55,194 nt of DNA from Chloroflexota bacterium. GTDB lineage: Bacteria > Chloroflexota > Anaerolineae > UBA7937 > B3-Chlor. Position 1 is the first letter of the stretch. The number at the start of each line of letters is the position of its first letter. The notes under the pieces were generated by a model that was not told where the DNA came from, did no database searches, and saw nothing but the letters and a program-made list of their open reading frames with translations. A program made the position numbers and the translations under genes. Of the stretch, positions 41,273 through 50,242 are shown piece by piece. The stretch spans positions 1-55,194 of the forward strand of contig JAUWLF010000017.1 of NCBI GenBank assembly GCA_030613785.1. Direction: 5' to 3'.

Positions 41273-41494
41273 TCACCACATCCCGGAATCATGCTCCTCA
41301 GTGAGCATGACCAAGATGGCCTCCTCGTTGCCGGCCACCAGGCTCTGAGCCCTCCCCTGGGAATAGCTGCGCTCGACCATCAGATAGCCCACCAGGAATT
41401 CGCGGAACAGGTCCTTCCTGCCCTCCAGTGGCAGGCTCAACACCCTCTGCAAGTCACCCTTCAACTCAAGGTAAGCGCTCACGGGATCAGACAT
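41273..41494 (-). CDS. Small hypothetical protein with its own promoter
   Basis: A 73-residue acidic protein (SAYLELKGDLQRVLSLPLEG, FREFLVGYLMVERSYSQGRA). It is not recognised. AGGTGG lies 6 nt before ATG 41494, and a good promoter sits at 41557-41585, leaving a leader of about 55 nt. It abuts the FAD-oxidoreductase remnant, so it could be a surviving small gene or another fragment in the same decayed region. Confidence 0.5.
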   Translation of the reverse strand: MSDPVSAYLELKGDLQRVLSLPLEGRKDLFREFLVGYLMVERSYSQGRAQSLVAGNEEAILVMLTEEHDSGMW

Positions 41495-41556
41495 GCGCGA
41501 CCACCTGTCTCTGCCGCCATGGTCGTCTTTCCACGTCGCCAGACGAGCTAGAAAGG

Positions 41557-41585
41557 ACTATACTACACCCCTTCTGAGCAGGCAA
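41557..41585 (-). promoter_or_regulatory. sigma70-type promoter for the small gene at 41273-41494
   Basis: On the minus strand TTGCCT (41585-41580) and TATAGT (41562-41557) are 17 nt apart. The region between here and the divergent promoter at 41855 holds no gene that I can support. Confidence 0.6.
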
Positions 41586-41854
41586 GGGAGTTTTGCGCGA
41601 GCGGAACAGGGACAAAGCGCAACCTCGCGCGTCTGATATCAGCCTCCACGGTCGCGGCTGCGTCGGCGTGGCGCCTCTCTTCCACCTTGTCTCTTGCCGC
41701 CTCCACCTCGATCTGGACACGCTCACGCACCGCCACAGCAGGCACCAGGCTGCGGGCCAGCCGCGTCCCGGCTCGTCTGGTCATGGAGGAAGACGCATAG
41801 ATTCCGTGGGAGAAGTGAGCCACGGGGATCCGGATTCCTCGTCCGGCGAGACAC

Positions 41855-41883
41855 TTGACAAAGTCGAGGCAAGGGCATAGGAT
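41855..41883 (+). promoter_or_regulatory. Promoter of the ribbon-helix-helix gene
   Basis: TTGACA (41855-41860) and TAGGAT (41878-41883) are 17 nt apart. Initiation is expected near 41890, inside the inverted repeat described next. Confidence 0.7.
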
Positions 41884-41885
41884 CA

Positions 41886-41903
41886 TGTATAGCAAGATAT
41901 ACA
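41886..41903 (+). promoter_or_regulatory. Inverted-repeat operator over the transcription start
   Basis: TGTATA (41886-41891) and TATACA (41898-41903) form a perfect 6-bp inverted repeat with a 6-nt centre. It covers the predicted start site just ahead of a gene for a ribbon-helix-helix DNA-binding protein. Autorepression by that protein is the simple reading. Confidence 0.55.
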
Positions 41904-41914
41904 CGGAGGCCCCG

Positions 41915-42073
41915 ATGAGAAAAGACAAGAACATCATGATCCGGGTATCCAGAGAGACGCATACGGCTTTCAAGAAGAAAGCGGCCGAAGAGCGAACCAC
42001 CATGAGCGGGATCGTCCGTGAGCTTGTCGCCAGATACCTGAGAGGCGAACTGAAGCTCACCGATACCGACTAG
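41915..42073 (+). CDS. Ribbon-helix-helix DNA-binding protein
   Basis: A 52-residue Arc/CopG-like regulator. The beta strand KNIMIRVSRETHTAFKKKA is followed by helices with ERTTMSGIVRELVARYLRGE. ATG 41915 is preceded by GGAGG, promoter and operator. Such proteins are often antitoxins or plasmid repressors, but no toxin gene is adjacent. The nearby decayed region suggests mobile or accessory origin (inference). Confidence 0.75.
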   Translation: MRKDKNIMIRVSRETHTAFKKKAAEERTTMSGIVRELVARYLRGELKLTDTD

Positions 42074-42233
42074 AAGAGGTCCCGAATCCCATCCTCCGTC
42101 CTGCACGCGATCTATCTTGGTGATCATCGCATGCCTCCGCCAAGCATCATCCAGGCATCTCGGGTTAGGTGGGACACTCGAGGAGAAAACGTAGACTGGC
42201 CAGTCGTGCGCGCCAGACAAGAGCAATCGAAGT

Positions 42234-42261
42234 TTGCATCTTCCATTGGTTGTGCTATAAT
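42234..42261 (+). promoter_or_regulatory. sigma70-type promoter for the PPM-like/propeller gene
   Basis: TTGCAT (42234-42239) and TATAAT (42256-42261) are 16 nt apart. GTGCT and AGCAC flank the -10 box as a short inverted repeat. Initiation near 42268 leaves a leader of about 135 nt before GTG 42404. Confidence 0.65.
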
Positions 42262-42403
42262 TGCAGCACGCCACATACGGTGTACAGCACGAAGTAGAGC
42301 CACAAGATGTAGTGGTCGTCGTCCACTCGCGAGACTCGGCCCTCCATCACGATGGCGTGCGCTGCGGCTTGGGATCGGTGCTTAGGTAGGCAGGAGGTGA
42401 GCC

Positions 42404-44689
42404 GTGAGTGCCAAATTGAGCACGCAGGTCACTCAACTCAGCATCGTCGCTGGAACCCAAAAGGAGAGTGCAACCAACACAGGGCTCGTGGAGACATCCT
42501 CCCGCGTCTCTGCCGGAGCTGGCAAGGGAAACCTCTACCTGTTGGTCGACGTGACAGGGGATCGCAGTGGCGAGGAGGAGATCCACAGAGAGCTGATCCA
42601 GATCCTTAGTGAAGAGTACTTCCGTGTCCCCGGAGGCATTGTCAACGGCCTGCGGCAGGCGATCAGAGCAGCCAACGCCTATCTCTACGAAAGGAACACA
42701 GAATCGTTACCCTTGTGGCACAGGCTTGGCGAGGTGAGCTGCGCTGTTCTGCGAGGCAATGATCTCTACACAGCCTCGGCCGGGGCCGCCGTCGTTTGCG
42801 TACTTCACAGAGGAAGACTCCGCATCTTCCCTCCTCCTTCCAGCCAGCACCGCATCTTAGCAACAGTGGACGAGCCGCCAGTACTCCCTTCGCTCGGGGC
42901 GGAGACCTACCTACCCCAGGTCGGCGTATGTCACTGCTACATAGAAGCGGATGACCTCATTCTCGTGGCCTCCAGTGCACTCATGCAGTTGGCAACCCGG
43001 CAACAGATAGTGGAAGCTGCTGAGTCTGGACCGGAAGGCCTAAGCCGCACGCTGATCTCCCTGGCCTCGCACTCGGACCTCTCCACCCTACTCATCCACA
43101 CCACAACCGCGCAGACGGATCAGATGAGGCACGGGGAAGGCCGAGTTGCTGCCGGAAGAGGCATCGCCTCTGGTATCAGGCGGCTTCCCGTACCCCGGGT
43201 AGGCAAAGCCGTCAAAGGGATCCCGGCCAGGACCGTAGTCTCAGGACTGGGTAGGCCGATCGCCGCCCTTTGGGCTCTGATCCTAGGTTCGTGCGCAGGG
43301 TTGGCAAGGGGCACACGAAGCTTCTTCACTTGGCTGATCTCCAGCGGAGTTCTCGCGACCATCGGGCGCATGGTGAGCGCTGCCTGCGCCGCTCTCCTGC
43401 AGGGCTTGGGCACGCTGAGCAAGCGGATGCTGCCCGAGCCTGGGGTTGCTCATCAGCCTATGGAAACCACGTATGTCCGCTCTGTCAGAAAAGTGGGCGC
43501 CGGGAGAAGCAAGGCGTTTCTGCCGCTTCTTGGAGCGCTGAGCGTCGTCGGCGTGGTGGCCCTGATCGCCACTGGCTTGGTGATTCAAAGCCATTCGCGT
43601 GCCGTTCACTTCTCCCAACTAATGGGGGAGGCCCAGGGCGAGATCGATTTGGCTCGCGCTAGTTACGCCCCTTCGGTCGCCAGGGAACACTTCGGCAAAG
43701 CCCAAGAACTGGTGGACCAAGCTCTCCAGATGAGACCGTCTGATGCCGAGGCGGTGACGTTGCGGGAGGAGATCCACTTGGGCCTGGATGAGATGGATCG
43801 GGTGGTACGTCTGGAGTTCTCGGCACAGGTGCCTTTTGTCGGCCCAGACGATCAGCCCTCCCGCATGGTGCTGCACGACAAGGATGTCTATGTTCTGGAC
43901 GAGGGGACTCAGCAACTCTATAGCTATGTGCTCGACAGCCTGGAGGGCTTCCAGCAGCCGGCGGGAGGTGCTGTACTGTTGGGTCCCGAGAGTAGTCCTG
44001 GCGACGTGGCCGTGCAGGAACTGAACGATCTCGTCTGGATGGAATCTGGCAGCGGTCGTGAGAACAGCAACGTCCTGCTCCTAATCAATGGGCGTTCACT
44101 AGTACAGCTCGATGGTCTCCGAGAGTTCACGTCCGTATCCGTAGCTGACAGCGACCTATGGGGCGACCCTCGCGCAATAGGGGCATACTCAGGCTATCTG
44201 TATGTCCTCGACGCGGAGCAGGACCGCATCCTGAAATATCCGCCCACGGGAAGTAGCTACGATTCGTCCCCCTCCGACTACCTCCAGCACGACACTAATG
44301 TGGACCTGAGCCAGTCGGTCGACCTGGCCATAGATGGATACATTTACGTCCTCCTCAGAGACGGCACCATCCTGAGATTCGTCGGTGGGCAGCAGGAACC
44401 CTTTTCCATAAGCGGATTGAGTGATCAGGATCTGCAGAATCCCACCGCCATTTTTACCTACCCTGAAGCGGAGTACATTTACGTAGTTGACGCCGGCAAC
44501 CAGCGCATAGTGCAACTGGACAAAGAAGGTGCTTTCGTACGCCAGTTCCGCCCCCGTAGGCAAGAGGGCGAGCTGTTCCGAAGCCTGCGAGACGTTGTCG
44601 TCAATGAGGCCACGGGCCAAGTGCTCATCTTGAACTCCAATGCGCTGTTACTGTCCTCTATTCCGGAGCTCCCTCACGTAGAGCAGTGA
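42404..44689 (+). CDS. Membrane protein: degenerate PPM-phosphatase-like domain plus C-terminal beta-propeller
   Basis: A 761-residue protein. Residues 1-240 resemble a PP2C/PPM fold (NLYLLVDVTGDRSGEEE, VSCAVLRGNDLYTASAGAAVV, DDLILVASSALMQL), but the metal-binding ADGxGG is replaced by VDVTGD, so catalysis is doubtful. A long basic region and a membrane helix (FLPLLGALSVVGVVALIATG) follow, then a short TPR-like helical pair. The last 270 residues show NHL-like repeats (LYVLDAEQDRILKY, IYVVDAGNQRIVQL). GTG 42404 follows AGGAGGT. It looks like an envelope sensor or scaffold. Confidence 0.75.
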   Translation: MSAKLSTQVTQLSIVAGTQKESATNTGLVETSSRVSAGAGKGNLYLLVDVTGDRSGEEEIHRELIQILSEEYFRVPGGIVNGLRQAIRAANAYLYERNTESLPLWHRLGEVSCAVLRGNDLYTASAGAAVVCVLHRGRLRIFPPPSSQHRILATVDEPPVLPSLGAETYLPQVGVCHCYIEADDLILVASSALMQLATRQQIVEAAESGPEGLSRTLISLASHSDLSTLLIHTTTAQTDQMRHGEGRVAAGRGIASGIRRLPVPRVGKAVKGIPARTVVSGLGRPIAALWALILGSCAGLARGTRSFFTWLISSGVLATIGRMVSAACAALLQGLGTLSKRMLPEPGVAHQPMETTYVRSVRKVGAGRSKAFLPLLGALSVVGVVALIATGLVIQSHSRAVHFSQLMGEAQGEIDLARASYAPSVAREHFGKAQELVDQALQMRPSDAEAVTLREEIHLGLDEMDRVVRLEFSAQVPFVGPDDQPSRMVLHDKDVYVLDEGTQQLYSYVLDSLEGFQQPAGGAVLLGPESSPGDVAVQELNDLVWMESGSGRENSNVLLLINGRSLVQLDGLREFTSVSVADSDLWGDPRAIGAYSGYLYVLDAEQDRILKYPPTGSSYDSSPSDYLQHDTNVDLSQSVDLAIDGYIYVLLRDGTILRFVGGQQEPFSISGLSDQDLQNPTAIFTYPEAEYIYVVDAGNQRIVQLDKEGAFVRQFRPRRQEGELFRSLRDVVVNEATGQVLILNSNALLLSSIPELPHVEQ

Positions 44690-44840
44690 CCTTTGCTGGG
44701 AGCAAACCTCCTAGGGGCAGGCAAATGCGACAGAAAGTGACGGGCTGAGCAGTCCAGCCATCCCCTGTATCAGTTGCGAGCACCTCTGAGCTTGGAGACG
44801 AAGGCAACGCCCGGACCTGACCGAGCGCGGCTCAGCAGGT

Positions 44841-44870
44841 TTGCCCCCCTTTCCTTCCGTATGGTACAAT
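44841..44870 (+). promoter_or_regulatory. Promoter of tsaD, predicting a leaderless mRNA
   Basis: TTGCCC (44841-44846) and TACAAT (44865-44870) are 18 nt apart. The expected start of transcription, 6-7 nt past the -10 box, coincides with the GTG start codon at 44877. No ribosome site precedes that codon. Confidence 0.65.
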
Positions 44871-44876
44871 GCTGTT

Positions 44877-45911
44877 GTGACCTACGTCCTGGGTGTCGAA
44901 ACCTCGTGTGACGAGACAGCCGCCGCGGTGGTCAAGGACGGCTGCGAGATCCTGTCAAACATCGTCTCCTCTCAAGCCAAGATCCACGAGCAGTATGGTG
45001 GAGTGTTTCCCGAGATCGCTTCCCGGCAGCACATCCTCCACATCGTACCTGTACTGGAGCGCGCTCTGTCGCAAGCGGACCTGGAACTCGAAGCCATGGG
45101 AGGCGTGGCCGTGACCTACGGACCCGGCCTAGCGGGCTCGCTGCTCGTGGGAGTCAATGTGGCCAAAGGTCTCGCCTTGGCCAATCATCTACCGCTGATC
45201 GGTGTCAATCACCTGGAAGCACATATCTACGCCAACTGGTTGCAGCAAGAAGATGAGATCATGTTCCCTCTACTCTGTCTCATCGCGTCCGGAGGCCACA
45301 CTAACCTGGTGCTGATGACCGCGCACGGCCGGTATCAGTCCCTAGGCCAGACCCTCGACGACGCCGCTGGCGAGGCCTTTGACAAAGTGGCGCGACTGCT
45401 GGATCTGGGCTATCCCGGAGGGCCAGAGATCGAACGCGTCGCGGAGAAAGGAGATCCATCCGCCTTCGACTTTCCGCGGGCCTGGCTGAAGAACAGCTAC
45501 AACTTCAGCTTCAGTGGCCTGAAAACGGCCGTATTGTACCTGGTACGTGGGTACGGAGCGGATCCAGGGCCTGGTGCCAGGCGCGCCAGCGACAACGGGG
45601 GGCTGCCGGTGACGGACTTGGCTGCCAGCTTCCAGGCGGCGGTGGTGGACGTCCTGGTTGAGAAGACCAGAGCGGCCGCTCAGGAATTCGACGTGAGACA
45701 GGTCCTCTTGGCGGGAGGTGTGGCGTCCAACCGCGTTCTGCGCCAGCAGATGAAAGACCGGATCGGGGTCCCCGTGCTCTGCCCCTCCGCCGAGCTCTGC
45801 ACGGACAACGCCGCGTGCGTCGCTGCGGTGGGCTGGTTCAGACTCCAGGACGGCGATAGAGCGGACTGGGACTTGGATGTGATACCGGGCTTGAAACTAA
45901 CTTCCCACTGA
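44877..45911 (+). CDS. tsaD: TsaD, tRNA threonylcarbamoyl transferase
   Basis: A 344-residue ASKHA-fold enzyme that completes t6A37 on ANN-decoding tRNAs together with TsaB/TsaE. It starts VLGVETSCDETAAAVV, has metal-binding His112 and His116 in GVNHLEAHIYANW, then SGGHTNLVLM, LDDAAGEAFDKVARLL, LLAGGVASNRVLR and CTDNAACVAAVGW. GTG 44877 gives the canonical N-terminus, and the overlapping promoter suggests leaderless translation. TsaB/TsaE are not nearby. Confidence 0.95.
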   Translation: MTYVLGVETSCDETAAAVVKDGCEILSNIVSSQAKIHEQYGGVFPEIASRQHILHIVPVLERALSQADLELEAMGGVAVTYGPGLAGSLLVGVNVAKGLALANHLPLIGVNHLEAHIYANWLQQEDEIMFPLLCLIASGGHTNLVLMTAHGRYQSLGQTLDDAAGEAFDKVARLLDLGYPGGPEIERVAEKGDPSAFDFPRAWLKNSYNFSFSGLKTAVLYLVRGYGADPGPGARRASDNGGLPVTDLAASFQAAVVDVLVEKTRAAAQEFDVRQVLLAGGVASNRVLRQQMKDRIGVPVLCPSAELCTDNAACVAAVGWFRLQDGDRADWDLDVIPGLKLTSH

Positions 45912-45961
45912 AGTGATTGGTGCCGAAGCTTGTGACAATCTGACGCGACTGCGAGGCGAAG

Positions 45962-47018
45962 GTGGAGGCCAGTACGTTCAAGAGCGCCTACGAAAACGCA
46001 CGTAGCGAAGCGAGTCAGTACCTGGAGCCTCGAGAATGGGCCTCTCGCCTGATCTTGAGCCTGCGCTTCTTGGCCTTGACCCTGGCCTTGCTACTTTCCT
46101 TCTTCGACCGCTCGCAACTTGGCGTGATGATCCCCATTATGCACATGGCCCTGATCGCCATTGCCTACAATGTCATTCTGGTGTTGTTGGCCCGGCACGT
46201 GAGATGGCTGCGCCAGACTCTGAATGTTCTCGTCTTGGACACACTCTTCACTACCGCAGCCGTGTATCTGACTGGGGGGTATCACAGCGGCTTCTTCATC
46301 CTGTACTTCTTCATCATCATCAGAGCAGCTTTCTACCACAATCGTCGCTTTCATCCTCGGATTGATCTATGTGGGTGCCTGCTTTTTGAACCCGGCGGGG
46401 ATTTGGACTGCAAACGCCGCTTTCATCCTGGCCGGCAAGGTAGTGCTGCTATTGCTGGTGGCCTTACTGTGTGCTTTGCTGGTGGAGCAGTTACGTCGTG
46501 AACATCGGGAAACTGAGAGGGAGCGGGCCTTGTCGGGACGTCTGTCCGCTCTCAACGACCTGTTTCAACAGTTGAGTGCCAGCTTGGAATTGGAACCTAC
46601 GATGCAGACGGTGGTGGATGCCCCTCCACAGGGCAAGCAGATACACGGATTGCTCAGAATCGTAGAGCAGAGCATCAACCACGTATTGTCACGCCAGCTT
46701 GAGGCCGAGCTGCAGGAATCGGCGGGCACAGATGGCGTATGGCTGCACTACATCCCCCTTACCGGTTTGTATGGCCTCCCTCTCTGGGACTTGAGCCAGG
46801 CTGCGGAGATGATCGAAGAAGGCAGGCGCCAGACGGAAGCGTATCTCCACGCATCTCAAGCGGCTGCAAGAACCGAGAGACTGCGGTCACTTGGGCGAGA
46901 TTTGAAAGCGCGTTTGAAGACCGCAGCCAGGCGTCTGCAAGGGAATCTGACTCGAAACCGTCACAGCCCTGACCAGAAGACGGAACCTCACTCAGACGCC
47001 TTTGGAGCCAGATCATGA
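45962..47018 (+). pseudogene. Frameshifted membrane sensor (histidine-kinase-like N-terminal part)
   Basis: The first frame (from GTG 45962) encodes membrane helices ending GGYHSGFFILYFFIII. The same protein clearly continues in the +1 frame as TIVAFILGLIYVGACFLNPAG and VVLLLLVALLCALLVEQLRRE, followed by a coiled linker and SALNDLFQQLSASLELEPTM, the usual entry to a GAF domain. That domain is then missing or scrambled, and no kinase core follows. The shift lies about 46315-46350. Either a dead sensor kinase or a sequencing error plus a truncated protein; the lost GAF domain favours decay. Confidence 0.65.
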
Positions 47019-47033
47019 GCAAAGGGAGCAGCG

Positions 47034-47960
47034 ATGGGTAAGGTCGCCGTCGTCACCGACAGTGTTGCGTGCGTGCCACGGGAGCTGGTGGAGAAGTACG
47101 ACATCCATGTGGTGCCCTTCCATGTAGTCTGGGCTGGCCACGACTACAGGGATGGCGAGGATCTGTCGCCGGCGGAGTTCTATGGCCTCTTTCGCCAAGA
47201 CAAGGCCTTCCCTACCACGTCACAACCCTCCCTGGCGGACTTCGTAAGGACATATGCCCGCATGAGCAAGGAAGCGGAAGGCATCGTTTCTATCCACATT
47301 GCCGAAGATCTCACCGGAGCCATAAACGTGGCACGCGTGGCGGCCCGAGAAGCAGCGTCGGTTCCCATACGTGTCGTCGACTCCCGCATGGCCACCATGG
47401 CCCAAGGCTTCATCGTTCTGGAGGCGGCCCGAGCCGCTGACGCAGGAGGGACTGTGGATCAAGTCGCCGCCGCCGCCGAGGCGCTGATACCTAGGCTGGA
47501 CCTCATCGCCACTTTGGACGACCTCAAGCATCTTCATCGGGGCGGACGCATCGGCGAGGCAGCCACTCTGCTAGGCTCGAAGCTCAAGATCAACCCTGTC
47601 CTGAGTCTGGCCCACGCACAAGTCAGGGTGTTGAGCGTAGTCAGAACCAGGCGCAACGCTGTGCAGAAGATGATCGAGATGATGTGGGACAAGGTGGGAG
47701 AACGTCCCCTTCATGCCTCCGTCTTTCATGGCGATGCCCTAGCTGAGGCGGAGCGCACAGCGGAACAGATCCAATCCCGTTTCAACTGTGTGGAGTTCTA
47801 CATCACCGAATTCACGCCAGTCATGGGAGCCCACACCGGACCAGGAGTCATCGGCCTCGCCTTCTACGCCGACGAAGTAGACGACCCGCCAACTGACTCC
47901 GAGGGCGCTGGCGGCAGCAGGCTCGGCTTTCTGCCTCGCATGTTCTCCCTCTCGCTATGA
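47034..47960 (+). CDS. DegV family fatty-acid-binding protein
   Basis: A 308-residue DegV/FakB-like protein. It has VAVVTDSVACVPRELVEKYDI, the FPTTSQPS loop that positions the fatty-acid carboxylate, IHIAEDLTGAINVAR, RVVDSRMATMAQGFIVLEAA, LKHLHRGGRIGEAA and HTGPGVIGLAFYA. FakB proteins present fatty acids to the kinase FakA; no fakA is in view. It follows the broken sensor by 15 nt. Confidence 0.9.
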   Translation: MGKVAVVTDSVACVPRELVEKYDIHVVPFHVVWAGHDYRDGEDLSPAEFYGLFRQDKAFPTTSQPSLADFVRTYARMSKEAEGIVSIHIAEDLTGAINVARVAAREAASVPIRVVDSRMATMAQGFIVLEAARAADAGGTVDQVAAAAEALIPRLDLIATLDDLKHLHRGGRIGEAATLLGSKLKINPVLSLAHAQVRVLSVVRTRRNAVQKMIEMMWDKVGERPLHASVFHGDALAEAERTAEQIQSRFNCVEFYITEFTPVMGAHTGPGVIGLAFYADEVDDPPTDSEGAGGSRLGFLPRMFSLSL

Positions 47961-48015
47961 GGAAGACCTCGAAGTGATCAAGACTCCTTAGTGCAGCCCG
48001 GCTGTCGAAGCCAGG

Positions 48016-50148
48016 TCAGATCTTCCGCATCTCCGCGAAGCTGACCAGACACCGCTTGGCCCCTACAGCCTCGAAGATCACCGTCACCTCCTCGTCGTCA
48101 CCAAGCATTTTGCTGCTGAGCACCATCCCCTCCCCGAACTGGGGATGACTCACGCGGTCCCCGACTCGGAAACGACCGACCGTCTCGACTGCGCCGCTTG
48201 GCGATTCAGTACGCTGTGTGCCCTTCGCCCCGCCAAGCAGTTCCCCCGGGATATCTCGCAGGAAACGGGAAGGCTCGCTCAGTTCATCTCTCCCAAATAG
48301 GATGCGGCGGAACGTGTGGAGCAAGAAAAGGCGTCTCTCGGCCCTGGTGACACCAACGTAGAAGAGACGTCGCTCTTCCTCTAGCTCTGCCTCGCTCTCC
48401 ATGGACCGGTTGTGAGGCAGTATCCCCTCCTCCAGGCCCACGATGAGCACCACCGGGAACTCCAGTCCCTTGGCCATGTGCAAAGTGAGGAAGCAGGGAG
48501 CCTTGGCCTGCTGTTCCAGATTATCCACGTCTGAGACCAGAGCCACCTGCTCCAGAAAAGTCGCCAGACTGTCTTCCACCGGCAAGGAGGCGTATTCCTG
48601 CGCCACCGTGCGTAGCTCTTTGATGTTATCCCAACGCTCTTCGCCACGGTCGGTGCCGTCGCGAACGTAGGAGGCGTAGCCGCTCCTGTCGAGAGTCATA
48701 TCTAGCAACTCCAGCACGTTCAGTTCCCCACTGGCGGCGATCAGTTCCTCCATTATCTCCAAGAAGCCCAGCAGGCTGCGACGCCCTCGGGCGCCCACAG
48801 GGGCGTCTTCTTCATCGCGCAGATGCCTCAGGGCTTCGAACAGGGACACACCTCTGCTGTCAGCCCACGCCTCCAGTCGCTCCAATGTCGTTCGCCCTAT
48901 GGCGCGACGAGGTACGTTGATGATGCGGTCCAGGCTGATAGTATCTCGAGGGTTGTGAATGGCGCGCAGGTAGGCCAAGACATCTTTGATCTCGCGACGC
49001 TCGTAGAAGCGAGTTGCTCCCACCAGCTTGTAGGGAACCCCTGCGCGGACGAAAACCTCTTCCAGGGCCCTGGATTGAGCGTTGGTGCGATACATCACGG
49101 CAAGATCCCCAGGTTCATAGCCATCCTCGGCCACCAATCGCTCCATCTCGTGCAGGACATACTGGGCCTCTTCTCCCTCATCGTAGGCCTCGTAGACCGT
49201 CACGGGCACGCCAGGCTGGTTTTCGGTCCATAGCTTCTTGGGCACTCTCTGCACATTGTGGGTGATGACGCTGTGCGCCGTATCAAGGATAGTCTGCGTA
49301 GATCGGTAGTTCTGCTCCAAGAGAACAACCTGGACACGTGGATAGTCTTCCTGAAACCTCTGCACATTTCGGAAGTCCGCGCCCCGCCAGGCGTATATGC
49401 TCTGATCCTCATCCCCCACCACGAAGAGGTTGCCATGCTTCCCTGCCAATAGCTTCAGAATGGTGTACTGAGCGACGTTGGTGTCCTGGAACTCATCCAC
49501 CAGAATGTGACGATAGAGCGTCTGATACTTCTCCAGCACCTCTTGATTCTGGCGCAACAATCGCACAGTCACCATCAGCAGGTCGTCGAAATCCAAGGCA
49601 TTGTTCTTCAACAGCAGTCGTTGATAGCGTTGATAGACACGCGAGGTCGCCTCGTGCTTGTAGCTCGAGGGCACGTACTCCTGCGGACCGATGAGCTGGC
49701 TCTTGGCTCTCGAGATCGCATTCTGGATAGCGCGCGGACCGAAATCGCTCTCGGCCAGATCCAGTTCCCGCAGACACTGCCTCACCAGTGTCAATTGGTC
49801 GCCATTATCGTAGATGACGAAGTCCCGATCGTAGGGCAGATGCTCTGCCTCTCGGCGCAAAACGCGCACACAGAAGGCATGGAAGGTGCCGATGGTGATC
49901 TGACGTAACAGTTGAGGGCCCAGGAGTCCATAGAGTCGCTCTTTCATCTCCCGGGCTGCCTTATTGGTGAACGTGACCGCCACGATGCGATAAGGGGAGA
50001 CGCCATACTTCCTGATCAAATACGCGACTCGATGGGTCAGCACCCGAGTCTTGCCGCTGCCTGGTCCAGCTACAACCAGGATGGGGCCCTCAGAGGCCTC
50101 GACCACTTCCCTCTGCGCTGGATTGAGTTCTGCCAGTATCTCTTCCAC
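48016..50148 (-). CDS. pcrA: PcrA/UvrD superfamily I DNA helicase
   Basis: A 710-residue 3'-5' helicase for repair and replication-conflict resolution. The motifs in order are: Q motif LNPAQREVVEA; Walker A AGPGSGKTRVLTHR; Ia VTFTNKAAREMKERL; motif II ILVDEFQDTN; III GDEDQSIYAWRGAD; IV EQNYRSTQTIL; V LHMAKGLEFPVV; and VI FYVGVTRAERRLFL. The C-terminal 60 residues form the Tudor-like RNA-polymerase-binding domain (RVSHPQFGEGMVL). Monocistronic and convergent with degV. Confidence 0.95.
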   Translation of the reverse strand: MEEILAELNPAQREVVEASEGPILVVAGPGSGKTRVLTHRVAYLIRKYGVSPYRIVAVTFTNKAAREMKERLYGLLGPQLLRQITIGTFHAFCVRVLRREAEHLPYDRDFVIYDNGDQLTLVRQCLRELDLAESDFGPRAIQNAISRAKSQLIGPQEYVPSSYKHEATSRVYQRYQRLLLKNNALDFDDLLMVTVRLLRQNQEVLEKYQTLYRHILVDEFQDTNVAQYTILKLLAGKHGNLFVVGDEDQSIYAWRGADFRNVQRFQEDYPRVQVVLLEQNYRSTQTILDTAHSVITHNVQRVPKKLWTENQPGVPVTVYEAYDEGEEAQYVLHEMERLVAEDGYEPGDLAVMYRTNAQSRALEEVFVRAGVPYKLVGATRFYERREIKDVLAYLRAIHNPRDTISLDRIINVPRRAIGRTTLERLEAWADSRGVSLFEALRHLRDEEDAPVGARGRRSLLGFLEIMEELIAASGELNVLELLDMTLDRSGYASYVRDGTDRGEERWDNIKELRTVAQEYASLPVEDSLATFLEQVALVSDVDNLEQQAKAPCFLTLHMAKGLEFPVVLIVGLEEGILPHNRSMESEAELEEERRLFYVGVTRAERRLFLLHTFRRILFGRDELSEPSRFLRDIPGELLGGAKGTQRTESPSGAVETVGRFRVGDRVSHPQFGEGMVLSSKMLGDDEEVTVIFEAVGAKRCLVSFAEMRKI

Positions 50149-50242
50149 TTCTCCCTGATCCTCTCAGCGATTCTAGCACATCGAAGGATCGTTGGCTACG
50201 CAACTGACCTGAGGGTGTGGCATCCGTCCCCTAAAGCCAACC

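Noticed and set aside
41563..42060. Minus-strand frame running through the RHH promoter region
   Set aside because: No start signal or recognised motif. It overlaps the RHH gene and its well-defined promoter and operator, so coding is doubtful.
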